A stretch of 64,000 bases of DNA. Origin: Rubripirellula tenax. GTDB lineage: Bacteria; Planctomycetota; Planctomycetia; Pirellulales; Pirellulaceae. The notes under the pieces are model-generated. The model saw nothing but the letters and a program-made list of their open reading frames with translations, did no database searches and was not told where the DNA came from. The stretch is taken from positions 768,764-832,763 of the forward strand of contig NZ_SJPW01000003.1 in the NCBI RefSeq assembly GCF_007860125.1. Direction: 5' to 3'. A program made the translations under genes and the position numbers. The first letter of the stretch is position 1. Each line of letters begins with the position of its first letter. Shown here piece by piece: positions 35,692 through 44,151 of the stretch.

Positions 35692-37189
35692 AGCACTTTT
35701 GGATCGGCTGGTCGCTGCCGATACGCTTTGACCTTATCGCGTTGTATTGTTCTGGCCAATTTGCGTCGTTGCCTTCCCACGCCAACAGAATCGCTTCGTA
35801 ATCTAATTCTTGATCGCCCCAGTATTGTGCCCGTTCTTGGCAAAGTATCGTCGTTCGGCCGCTTAGATAGATGTCATAGACGTACGACAGATCCGCAAGA
35901 AAAAGTCCCTCTTCGGGCAGATCCGACAAAACGTCGGCGATGAAGGCACGTCCATGATAGGACGGATCGCCCCAGTGGGTCAGATACAAATAGGTCGACC
36001 GAATTCCGCACCCTGGAAACATCATTAGGCCCGAGACGGCGGCAACGATCGCCAACGCTAGCCTTCGTTTCATCGTCGATTGATTTCGCAGCAATCGATC
36101 GAGCGCGATGGCAAGTCCCGCTAGGATCCAAACGCATGGATAGACCCAGTACCCCTTCGTCGGATGGATCCCAGCGACCACCGCGGTCAGAAACACGCTT
36201 GACCAAAGCAACGCAACAAAACCAACGGCCTGATGCCGCGGCCAGTGGTAAAAACTGATCCAGGACGCGCCGACCAAGGCGATGCCGAAGAAAAGCAATT
36301 GCCAGGGTCCGACAAACTCCATCAACAACCCGGCGTGATGATCGATGGATGGCCAAGGCCAAATCAATCGGCTGGGCAGACCCGGCCCTGCACGATCGAT
36401 GACGTTAGCAAAAAATTGACTGCGGAATTCCTCGGGGAATCGGATCACCAGCGGTACCCACAACGATATCGCTGCGGCACAAGAAATCCCAAACGTCGCA
36501 AGGCGTTTTACGATCGTGACGATTCCTGGCCCTGCTGCGACCATCGCCACGCCCGATTGCATCGCAAACACGATCGCAAAAGGGTGAAACAATCCGCCGA
36601 GTCCACACATCAACCCGCTGGCAACCAGCGTTCCGAATCTTGGGGCGTCGAAGTATCGCCAAAGCAAAATGATTGTGGACCAGCCACAGACTGCGCACAA
36701 CAAATCGGGTCGCGTCACCGTCCCGGTGAACATAAGTGGTCGACACACCGCCATCAAAAGGGCCGCCAACAGCGCCGATCCCGTGCTAGCCCCAATGCGT
36801 TTGGCGAATCCAAAGGTGATGGCGATCGAGATCAACGCGCCGAAGAACAGAGGTAATCGCGAAGTCGAATAGCCAGGTGAGAACACGGCATGGAAGGGCG
36901 CTTGAAAGTAATGAAGCGCCGGGGGAAGTGTCATCAGACATCGGTCGGCGTTCTCAAAAAGTGTGTCCCGGTGCCGTGTAGGAACGTACGGTATTCGGGG
37001 CACGCCTTCGTTCCAAACGGTCCAACCCGGGACGGCGAACCATTGTTCATCCTGCATGCCGGGTGAATGGACAACCGTTGGCAATCGCAGAACTGCAAAA
37101 ACCAAGATTGGGATCGCGATCCACCACCACGATGACTTGCTCCGATGCAAGCGATTGTCGTTGTCCATCAAAGGGAAAGCTCCAGCCAA
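35651..37189 (-). CDS. GT39/ArnT-like membrane glycosyltransferase
   Basis: A 512-residue polytopic protein with about ten membrane segments. The first outer loop carries HSPGMQDEQWFAVPGW, where the acidic pair suits the catalytic Asp of PMT/ArnT enzymes that use polyprenyl-phosphate sugars. The C terminus is a soluble domain with DIYLSGRTTILCQERAQYWG. If started at Met8 (37168), its ATG overlaps the epimerase stop as TGATG, which is the more likely arrangement. The middle gene of a three-gene envelope sugar operon. Confidence 0.83.
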   Translation of the reverse strand: MAGAFPLMDNDNRLHRSKSSWWWIAIPILVFAVLRLPTVVHSPGMQDEQWFAVPGWTVWNEGVPRIPYVPTRHRDTLFENADRCLMTLPPALHYFQAPFHAVFSPGYSTSRLPLFFGALISIAITFGFAKRIGASTGSALLAALLMAVCRPLMFTGTVTRPDLLCAVCGWSTIILLWRYFDAPRFGTLVASGLMCGLGGLFHPFAIVFAMQSGVAMVAAGPGIVTIVKRLATFGISCAAAISLWVPLVIRFPEEFRSQFFANVIDRAGPGLPSRLIWPWPSIDHHAGLLMEFVGPWQLLFFGIALVGASWISFYHWPRHQAVGFVALLWSSVFLTAVVAGIHPTKGYWVYPCVWILAGLAIALDRLLRNQSTMKRRLALAIVAAVSGLMMFPGCGIRSTYLYLTHWGDPSYHGRAFIADVLSDLPEEGLFLADLSYVYDIYLSGRTTILCQERAQYWGDQELDYEAILLAWEGNDANWPEQYNAIRSKRIGSDQPIQKCFVDIYKQKGVTDE

Positions 37190-38253
37190 GTTGGGTTGGC
37201 CTCGGCGTGTTGTGCGATTTCCTCAAAAATATCTTCGATCGCGTAGTCGGGTTTCCAAGACCAAGCGTCCTTCGCAAGCGAAGAATCCAGGACCACCCAC
37301 GGCACGTCGAACGTTCGTGATTCGTCGCCTGCTATCACAGGGTGGAGTCCAAATCGATCGTCACACCACCGAGTCAATTCCCGTAACGATGCCGACGATT
37401 CGATACCGCCGCTGACGTGAACGATCCCCGGTTTTTTAGTGCCCGAAAAATGAATCTGGTCGTTGACCAATCTGGCAAGATCGCGAGGGTGCAGGCAGTC
37501 GCGAACCTGGTGACCCGATCCGCCAAAGCCGATGTACCGAATCGGTTTTTTGCGCAAATGAGAGTGAATCCAGAAGGCGAAGATGCCTTGATCCGCCCTG
37601 CCAAATTGTCCCGCCCCGCCGATGACGCCACACCGATTGATCCGAACGGGAAAGTCGTAGGTCAAACCGTACTCGATCGCCATCGTTTCCGATGCCAATT
37701 TCGTCGCGCCGTACAACGAGATCGGCGCGGTGGTCGAAAAAGACTCGTCGATACCCGCACCGGTCACGCCCGGTCCGTCGCCGTCAATCGCGAATCGGTC
37801 ACTCACCACTTTCAACGGAATTCGGTTCAGTTCGTCGATCGAGTAAACGCGGCTGGTGCTCAACAGGACCAGGCCGGCGTTACGTTCACGACAAAATTCG
37901 ATCAAGTTCAACGTGCCAACCAAATTGTGCTGGACCAACTGGGTCGCCGAAACGGTTCCGTCGACGCCCGCCAAAACGCTGGGCATCGCTGCTGCATCGA
38001 TCACCCAATCGACGTCGCCTATGGCGGCTAAGTCGCTCGGTATTCGAATGTCGGCATGACGTATTCGTACCGATCGCCTGATTAGGTCGTCACGGTTGGT
38101 CTCGCTACCCCGGCGGATCAGATTATCAATCCCGTGGACCTCAATCGACTCGTTCGCTTCCAGCAAGTAGCGGGCGATCGAAGAACCGACAAAGCCACAG
38201 GCACCGGTGATCAGAACGTTCAAAGGAGGTGACCGTGCGCGCGAAAGAACCAA
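37168..38253 (-). CDS. NAD-dependent sugar epimerase/dehydratase, CDP-paratose-2-epimerase-like
   Basis: A 361-residue extended SDR: NAD-binding VLITGACGFVGSSIARYL, AAMPSVLAGVDG, LSTSRVYSIDELNRIPL and the catalytic YGATK. ESFSTTAPISLYGATKLASE and RINRCGVIGGAGQFGRADQGIFAFW are close to CDP-paratose 2-epimerase (Tyv-like), though the nucleotide sugar here is unknown. The first 10 residues precede the fold. It starts the operon with the GT39-like and GT2 genes, and probably supplies the sugar they transfer. Confidence 0.86.
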   Translation of the reverse strand: MVLSRARSPPLNVLITGACGFVGSSIARYLLEANESIEVHGIDNLIRRGSETNRDDLIRRSVRIRHADIRIPSDLAAIGDVDWVIDAAAMPSVLAGVDGTVSATQLVQHNLVGTLNLIEFCRERNAGLVLLSTSRVYSIDELNRIPLKVVSDRFAIDGDGPGVTGAGIDESFSTTAPISLYGATKLASETMAIEYGLTYDFPVRINRCGVIGGAGQFGRADQGIFAFWIHSHLRKKPIRYIGFGGSGHQVRDCLHPRDLARLVNDQIHFSGTKKPGIVHVSGGIESSASLRELTRWCDDRFGLHPVIAGDESRTFDVPWVVLDSSLAKDAWSWKPDYAIEDIFEEIAQHAEANPTWLELSL

Positions 38254-38306
38254 GAAAAGAAGCGACCCGCGCCATTGTAGTAACTCGCCGGGTGGTCGTT
38301 GATGGC

Positions 38307-39689
38307 CTAGATTTTTTGCATCGCCGTCGGGACATCGGGTTGGCCGTTCAGATCGCCGTAGTGCAGTTTTAACGCTAACCGACTGCAGCGTTCTTGGAAC
38401 TGGGCCGGTGTATCACCGCGACCGGCTTGACAGAGGTCGTCAATCCAATGCGGCCAATCCCGCAGGATTCGCTCGGCCAATTTTCGGCGTCCTTCTTCGT
38501 CCAAGCGGCCCATGGAAACGACGCGGTCGATTCGTCCTGGGCGGGACCCGATGGCGCCGGGTTGTCCAATCGCCGGGTCGATTTTTTCCAGATGATTGGT
38601 CGTGATCATGACCATCAATCCGTCAGCGCGTTGAACACCGTCGAGGCAGTTCAGCAAACAATCAAACGTCAATCCGGGTCCATTTTGCACAGCGATGTTT
38701 TTGCGACCGTCGAACACAGCATCGATGTCCTCCATCAAAGCCATGCACGGAACCTCGGCTAACATTTGGTTCCAAGCTTTCAACAGTTCATCGTTCTTCA
38801 GCGTGGCCAAGTCATAGACGAAAACCGGCAAGTCCAAGTCCTCGGCCATCGCGCGGGCCAGCGCCGTCTTTCCGGTTCCCGGTTCGCCGTGAAGCAAATA
38901 GCCTCGCCGCCACGGCAGTCCACGTTCGTGATGCCAAGCTTCCGTTTCACGCCAACGGCCGGCTTCGCGGACCAAGTCCAAAGCAACTTCGTCCAGTGCC
39001 AATCCGTCGATCGCGGACACGTCCTCGCCCGGGTCACTGCCGAAATCCGAGAACGTCCAACCGAGTGGTCGGTGGCTCAGGCACGCGCGAATGTCGCTGC
39101 TGCTGGTGGGACTCTTGCCACCACTTTTGCCTTTCATCTGGATCGTCGCGGTGTTGCCGGCGGTGCCGTGAATGAAACGGATCGAGTGGCGTCGCCCGCC
39201 GGTCGATTCGTAATCGCGAACCTGGTCGTTGAAGAAGTTGGTCGCATCGCTGATCAACTTATCTGGATCGATCGTGCCACGCGGGAACGTGATCGAGATC
39301 GTTTGATAGTCGTAGTCGGCCGCCTGCAGGCCTTCTTCAAGATCGCCAAGCCCGTCTTTGCTCTTCGCGACCCAAATCGGTTGCCAGCCCTTCCAATACA
39401 GTCGTCCCGTCGGCGGCGCGATTTCCATTGACACCAATTGCACGCGGGACTTGGGTCGCACAAATAGCTTCCACCCCACATAGGCGCGAGGCCCGAAACG
39501 CGATGCCGTGAAGTGATGCTTCAGATAAAGGAGGATCGCATCGGCTTGATAGCCGCTGGTCGTGATCTTGACGACGACCCGCCCGGCTACCTGGCTGTAG
39601 AGACTCTTCACGTGTCCCCAACCGGTGGCCAAAATCGTGACGGCAGCGGCACCGCCCGCCAACATCCAACCGTTCAACGCTTCTTCCAC
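38307..39689 (-). CDS. BCS1-like AAA+ ATPase
   Basis: A 460-residue AAA protein with an N-terminal membrane segment (MLAGGAAAVTILATGW), a BCS1-specific middle domain (about 40-215) and a AAA module with Walker A HGEPGTGKTALARA, Walker B CMALMEDIDAVF and sensor MVMITTNHLEKIDPA. BCS1 in mitochondria moves the folded Rieske protein across the membrane. Bacterial homologs are scattered and poorly known. No Rieske or cytochrome bc gene is adjacent. The C-terminal 70 residues form the lid. Confidence 0.85.
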   Translation of the reverse strand: MEEALNGWMLAGGAAAVTILATGWGHVKSLYSQVAGRVVVKITTSGYQADAILLYLKHHFTASRFGPRAYVGWKLFVRPKSRVQLVSMEIAPPTGRLYWKGWQPIWVAKSKDGLGDLEEGLQAADYDYQTISITFPRGTIDPDKLISDATNFFNDQVRDYESTGGRRHSIRFIHGTAGNTATIQMKGKSGGKSPTSSSDIRACLSHRPLGWTFSDFGSDPGEDVSAIDGLALDEVALDLVREAGRWRETEAWHHERGLPWRRGYLLHGEPGTGKTALARAMAEDLDLPVFVYDLATLKNDELLKAWNQMLAEVPCMALMEDIDAVFDGRKNIAVQNGPGLTFDCLLNCLDGVQRADGLMVMITTNHLEKIDPAIGQPGAIGSRPGRIDRVVSMGRLDEEGRRKLAERILRDWPHWIDDLCQAGRGDTPAQFQERCSRLALKLHYGDLNGQPDVPTAMQKI

Positions 39690-39819
39690 GATAAGTCACT
39701 TTCAAGAGTCAACCAGAAACCAGATCCACATATCCCCGACACGCGGAAACGCCGTCTGGTTACCGCCTAGAATAGAATCAAGTTTCCGAATTCCAAAACA
39801 CGGGTCCGTCTTCAATCCT

Positions 39820-40158
39820 ATGCCGTCAATCTTCACCAAAATAATCGCCCGCCAGATCCCCGCCGACATTCTTCACGAAGATGAGTTGTGTTTGGCGTTC
39901 CGCGACATCAGCCCCAAAGCGCCGACTCACTTCCTGGTCATCCCCAAGAAAGAAATTGTTTCGCTCGCCGATTTGACAGATGAAGACCAGACGATCGTCG
40001 GCCGCTGTGTCGTCGTGGCGTCCCAGGTTGCCGCCGCCGAAGGTCTGGACGGCGGCTATCGGCTGATCTGTAACTGTGGCGACGATGGCGGCCAAGAAGT
40101 TCCCCATCTGCATTTTCACGTCATGGGCGGCCGAAAGATGACCTGGCCACCAGGATAG
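39820..40158 (+). CDS. HIT-family (HINT-like) hydrolase
   Basis: A 112-residue histidine-triad protein: SIFTKIIARQIPADILHEDE, AFRDISPKAPTHFLVIPKK and the triad HLHFHVMGGRKMTWPPG at the C terminus. The motif and end match HINT-type purine nucleotide phosphoramidases. Length is normal. The ATG (MPSIFTK) is the family start; the upstream in-frame extension overlaps the AAA gene's antisense strand and is rejected. Confidence 0.95.
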   Translation: MPSIFTKIIARQIPADILHEDELCLAFRDISPKAPTHFLVIPKKEIVSLADLTDEDQTIVGRCVVVASQVAAAEGLDGGYRLICNCGDDGGQEVPHLHFHVMGGRKMTWPPG

Positions 40159-40328
40159 ACCGTTTCAGTCGCGACCATTTCGGTCATTTACACACCCAAT
40201 CGAGGGCGATCACGCCAGAAAAGTAGGGTGTCGCAGGTTCACTAGTGTACTCTTGTATTGTTTTGGGTCGGGCGATAGAATACGGATCACTTGAGTCATC
40301 GCACGGACCTACACAATGGAGTCAGGAT

Positions 40329-40796
40329 ATGCTGGTGCTGTCACGGAAGAAGGGCGAATCGATTGAGTTCCCATCGTTGGGCGTCGTCGTTCGGGTCCTC
40401 GATCTGAAGAAATCGCGGATCGAAATCGGTATCGACGCACCCCGCGACGTTGCCATTGTTCGCGGCGAGAACGTTGCCGTGACCGGCAAGCAACGGGCGA
40501 GCTTGGCGAGCCAACCGCTCGCTGAAATCGAAGCTCGCATCGCGGCCTTGGCAGAACTCGCCGATCCGAAACATCGCACCGTTGCACGGCAAGTTGCTGC
40601 GGACGCCATCAGCCGGCTTGGCGAGCTGCGAAAATCAAGTCCAGCGTCGCCGACACCACTGGCCGACTTTGTCGCCATCCGAACCGAAGTGCTCGACGAA
40701 CTGCGCCGCCAACACGAAGCTCAAGACGCGATCACCTGCGTCCGACAAGCGTCGGTAGGTTACGCGGTCGGTTTCGACAACGCCGTGTCGGCTTAA
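40329..40796 (+). CDS. csrA: CsrA-like RNA-binding regulator with long C-terminal extension
   Basis: CsrA binds GGA motifs in mRNA leaders and controls translation. Residues 1-50 are the CsrA fold (MLVLSRKKGESIEF, IEIGIDAPRDVAIVRGE), with the Leu and the Arg near residue 44 that contact RNA preserved. CsrA is normally about 60-75 residues; this protein has 155, with a helical extension of about 100 residues (LAEIEARIAALAELADPKH, FVAIRTEVLDELRRQHEAQ). The ATG has GGA four bases upstream within AGGAT, a possible self-binding site. A longer start 28 codons upstream lacks family similarity. Confidence 0.88.
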   Translation: MLVLSRKKGESIEFPSLGVVVRVLDLKKSRIEIGIDAPRDVAIVRGENVAVTGKQRASLASQPLAEIEARIAALAELADPKHRTVARQVAADAISRLGELRKSSPASPTPLADFVAIRTEVLDELRRQHEAQDAITCVRQASVGYAVGFDNAVSA

Positions 40797-40826
40797 AACC
40801 CGGCGAGTGCATCTTCCAGATCAGAC

Positions 40827-40891
40827 TGCGGGGTTCGCATCCCGCATGCCTGCTTGAATTCGACGTATATCGCATGCGTAGAAGCCTACGC
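40827..40891. repeat. two hairpins between convergent csrA and esterase genes
   Basis: TGCGGG / CCCGCA (40827-40846) and GCGTAG-AAGC-CTACGC (40876-40891). No T-run follows, so they are not canonical terminators, but the position between convergent genes fits transcription stop or REP-like elements. The loop and right arm of the first contain GTTCGCATCCCGC, which recurs at 46137-46149. Confidence 0.55.
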
Positions 40892-40941
40892 CATGTCAAA
40901 GCCAAACCTAAATCTTCTTGAATATGGATTATAGGTTCGTC

Positions 40942-43002
40942 TTACGGTTGCCACTTCTCGTTGAAAAATCCTGCGGATTTTACTTCGCCCGGTGTCTGAG
41001 ACGTTGAGCCGCCGGTCACATCCACCAATGCCCAGTCCGGCAACTTGGGTGTTTGGCGGGCGTTGTTGAGGTAGTCATATTCGCGATACGTGAATCCGCT
41101 GTTGATGACGACATAGCGATCGGGATTGAGCGGATTCGGGAAAATCAGAATCGGTACATGACCGGCCCGAGGCACTTTGGATCCGCCAATACGGATCTCG
41201 TCATCGGTCCATTTGACCGGCAACTTATCGGCGATCCGAGCGATCAGCTCGTTGGATTCAACGTCGCCAAACAGGATCAAATTGTTCGACGCAATCTGTT
41301 CGTCCGTCAACTCGCGATCCAACGTCTGGCGAATGTCGCCTCGGAAGTGTTTTCGCCAATGGTCCATCGCATGCTTGGACTCGGACTCGACCCACTGCTG
41401 GACGACCTTGTCGCTGGATGCTTCGCCGGGCATCACAAACAGGAAACGATCCATCAACCCGTCGTCGATCGGCCCTTGTAAGCCCGGACGTTTCCGCAGT
41501 TCCAATTCATCGCGTTTGGATACCGTTTCCCAGTCTTTGGCGCCTTGAGTCAGTGCCACGCTCCATGACCGGTCCGAACGAATCGGTGGACCGATCACGG
41601 TGGTCCCATTGATCTCGATTTTGACCGGACCGGACGTAGCACCCGGCCATTGACCGGGGCCGAAATCAAGATGGAGGTCTGTGACGTTCTCGGTCGTGAC
41701 GCGAATCCGTGAAGCGGAATCGACATCAGCTTCCACTCTGGCCGGTTTCCAGTGTTCTCCCAACCCTTGCACGTCGACCCAGTGCATTCGATGGTATCGA
41801 AGTGTCATTGTGGTGAAGTCGACTCGTCGCGGCGCGACCATTGGAGCGGACCTCGCCAGCGTCTCCATCGTCGATTCGATCGTCTTCTTGGAATCAGGAT
41901 GGATCTTGTGTGCCGTATCGGGACCGATCACATGAACCATGTCGATGCCGACGCGGCGAAGTGCTGTGTCCATCACATCGGCAGCTTGTTTCTGTTTGTC
42001 GATTTCGCCGCTATACGCGATCGTGGGGCATTGCTTCAAGTTGCCGGCCCAAGGCGGGCAATCGTACAGTTTCCAAAGTTTTTGTTGGTAGTCCGGCGCG
42101 GTGGTTCGGGCGTCTTCGCCTTGAAAGAAGCTCAGGAATTCGGGTGTTTCCGAAAAACCGGCACCGGGGTTGGCGGCGAACCAACGGTCCGCGTGATGGG
42201 TCGCCATTTGCCAACACGCTGCGCCGCCCATCGAAAAACCTCGTACGCTGATTCGATCGGGGTCGACGGGAAGTCGCGATTGAACGTAATCGATCGATTC
42301 CAGCACATCGATTTCACCGGCGAACTTGAACGCGTTGCAGTAGCGTCCGTAAGGATGCAGTACAAACGAATCCACCGGAGTGTATTCTCCCGCATCGGAT
42401 TGTTGTTTGGTTAGGAAGGCGACTTCGCTTAGCGTTTCGCCGCGGCCGTGAAACCAAACATCCATCCGTCGTGGACGCGGGTCGCACTTCCGCGTTCCCA
42501 TCGGTACGACCACGCTATAGGGTTGGTAAGAGTCGTCCAGCTTCGATTGGTAGCCACCGACGATCAGCTTTTGGCTAGCACCGTCGCCGATTCCAACGAC
42601 TGCTGCCCAGTCGCCGCCTTCGCGAATGATCGTCACGCGACGCTCGGCTTCGTCCAACAATTGACCGGCGGCTTCGATTTCCTTGGGCTTATAGAACTGT
42701 CCAAATTCGACGGCCAACTCGACCGCACGTGGAAACACAAGCACTTCGCAGGCGAGTGATTGTACAGCCGGGTTTTCGAGCTTCGGATCGATGCTAATAA
42801 ACGACGTGCGAACGGATTCGCATCGTTTCAGCAGCACCTGCTCGATCGCCTTGTCCAATTCGATGCCGGGCGGCGGAATCGGGCGAACCAGACCGGCTTG
42901 GTTGTCGGCGGGGCCATCGGCCATGGAAATCGATTCGGTTCCCATGACCAAAGTGGCGAACAACAAAAGGAAGCGAATACGAACGTCGAATGGATTCTGC
43001 AT
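40942..43002 (-). CDS. secreted alpha/beta-hydrolase (prolyl-oligopeptidase-like esterase)
   Basis: A 686-residue protein with a signal peptide (about 1-28). The hydrolase region, about 165-380, has the oxyanion area VWFHGRGE and the nucleophile elbow VRGFSMGGAACW with Ser257; the acid and His are probably in YSGEIDKQKQ and GPDTAHKIHPDSK. A C-terminal domain of about 300 residues follows. Similar planctomycete proteins are labelled prolyl oligopeptidase family; natural substrate unknown. Divergent from the receiver/ATPase gene. Confidence 0.85.
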   Translation of the reverse strand: MQNPFDVRIRFLLLFATLVMGTESISMADGPADNQAGLVRPIPPPGIELDKAIEQVLLKRCESVRTSFISIDPKLENPAVQSLACEVLVFPRAVELAVEFGQFYKPKEIEAAGQLLDEAERRVTIIREGGDWAAVVGIGDGASQKLIVGGYQSKLDDSYQPYSVVVPMGTRKCDPRPRRMDVWFHGRGETLSEVAFLTKQQSDAGEYTPVDSFVLHPYGRYCNAFKFAGEIDVLESIDYVQSRLPVDPDRISVRGFSMGGAACWQMATHHADRWFAANPGAGFSETPEFLSFFQGEDARTTAPDYQQKLWKLYDCPPWAGNLKQCPTIAYSGEIDKQKQAADVMDTALRRVGIDMVHVIGPDTAHKIHPDSKKTIESTMETLARSAPMVAPRRVDFTTMTLRYHRMHWVDVQGLGEHWKPARVEADVDSASRIRVTTENVTDLHLDFGPGQWPGATSGPVKIEINGTTVIGPPIRSDRSWSVALTQGAKDWETVSKRDELELRKRPGLQGPIDDGLMDRFLFVMPGEASSDKVVQQWVESESKHAMDHWRKHFRGDIRQTLDRELTDEQIASNNLILFGDVESNELIARIADKLPVKWTDDEIRIGGSKVPRAGHVPILIFPNPLNPDRYVVINSGFTYREYDYLNNARQTPKLPDWALVDVTGGSTSQTPGEVKSAGFFNEKWQP

Positions 43003-43180
43003 GGTTCAAACAACCGAGGGAGCGGGATCAGATAGACTAGAGCGTTGTCACAGCAATGGTATTTGCAAACGACAAGGATTCGTTTCCAAAGCATGACGCC
43101 ACAGCGATGGAAAATCTTGGTCAACGAACTTGATGTTAGCGGTCGCGGAATCCGTCGATACTTAAATAGGAAGGTCCGTC

Positions 43181-44077
43181 ATGTCGTCGATTCTACTAGC
43201 CGAGGATAGTTCAACGCACGCAGCGTTGATGCGATCCATTTTGGAGTCTGCTGGGTATCACGTCGAGTGCGTCGAAAATGGCCGGCTGGCGCTTGAGACA
43301 CTTGGCCAGCGACAACCCGATTTGGTGGTGACGGACCTGAGAATGCCGGAGCTGAACGGGATGGAATTGGTCCGCGCGATCGCCGAGAAATACTCGCACC
43401 TTCCCACAGTGGTGGTCACCGCCAGAGGCAGCGAATCATTAGCCGTCGACGCCCTGGCGACGGGGGCCGCCAATTTTGTCCCCAAAAACTCGCTTCACAA
43501 ACTGTTAAACCGCGTGGTCGGGCAAACCATTCGGATGGCCCACGCCGACCGAGTCTTCGGCGAGGGGTACCCGCCCTTGAAGCGACCCGAATTTACTTTG
43601 ACGGTCGCAAACGACATCGCGGCAATCGAACCGGTCGTGTTGTTTGTGGTCCAGACGTTGGCCGCGACGGGGCACATGAACCCGACCCACCGGATTCGAA
43701 TCGGGACGGCCGTTTACAGCGCGATGCTGAACGCGATCTGCTTCGGCAATTTGGAAATCCAAGACAGCGAAACGCTGCTCAGTCGATTGTTGGCAGGCGA
43801 TGAAACGGGTGTTCAGGAAATGGCCGAGAGAGCGGCGAAGCCCGAGTACGCCCGCCGAACGGTTGAACTAAGGTTCTCGGTTGGCGAGCATGACACGCGA
43901 ATTCAAGTTTCCCAAACGGGACGCGGGCGAGTGACCCGAATGACGCCAGCACCGGGAACCCCGGAGTCCTTCGAATTGGAACAGTGTCGCGGTTTGATGT
44001 TGTTGACCAGCCTTATGGATGACGTCATCTTTCGAGCTGGTAACAGCGAAGTGGTGATGGTGAAGAATCATGATTGA
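43181..44077 (+). CDS. response regulator fused to degenerate anti-sigma-type ATPase domain
   Basis: A 298-residue protein. Residues 1-120 are a receiver: acidic pocket AEDSS, phospho-acceptor Asp52 in VVTDLRMPELNG, Thr/Lys in VVTARG and FVPKNSL. Residues about 140-298 resemble an RsbW-like HATPase: N-box AVYSAMLNAICFGNLEI, and a last part ECxRGLMLLTSLMDDVIF (here EQCRGLMLLTSLMDDVIF). The G1 DxGxG motif is replaced by QTGRGRVT and the N-box lacks the usual Glu, so kinase activity is doubtful. A strong SD AGGAAGG precedes the ATG. Likely controls a partner-switching pathway. Confidence 0.82.
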   Translation: MSSILLAEDSSTHAALMRSILESAGYHVECVENGRLALETLGQRQPDLVVTDLRMPELNGMELVRAIAEKYSHLPTVVVTARGSESLAVDALATGAANFVPKNSLHKLLNRVVGQTIRMAHADRVFGEGYPPLKRPEFTLTVANDIAAIEPVVLFVVQTLAATGHMNPTHRIRIGTAVYSAMLNAICFGNLEIQDSETLLSRLLAGDETGVQEMAERAAKPEYARRTVELRFSVGEHDTRIQVSQTGRGRVTRMTPAPGTPESFELEQCRGLMLLTSLMDDVIFRAGNSEVVMVKNHD

Positions 44078-44151
44078 TGTTCACCAGGGGAACCACGTTG
44101 CCCGTGTCTCGCCACGATAGCGCGGTCAAATTTAGCAGTAGGACAGAATGA

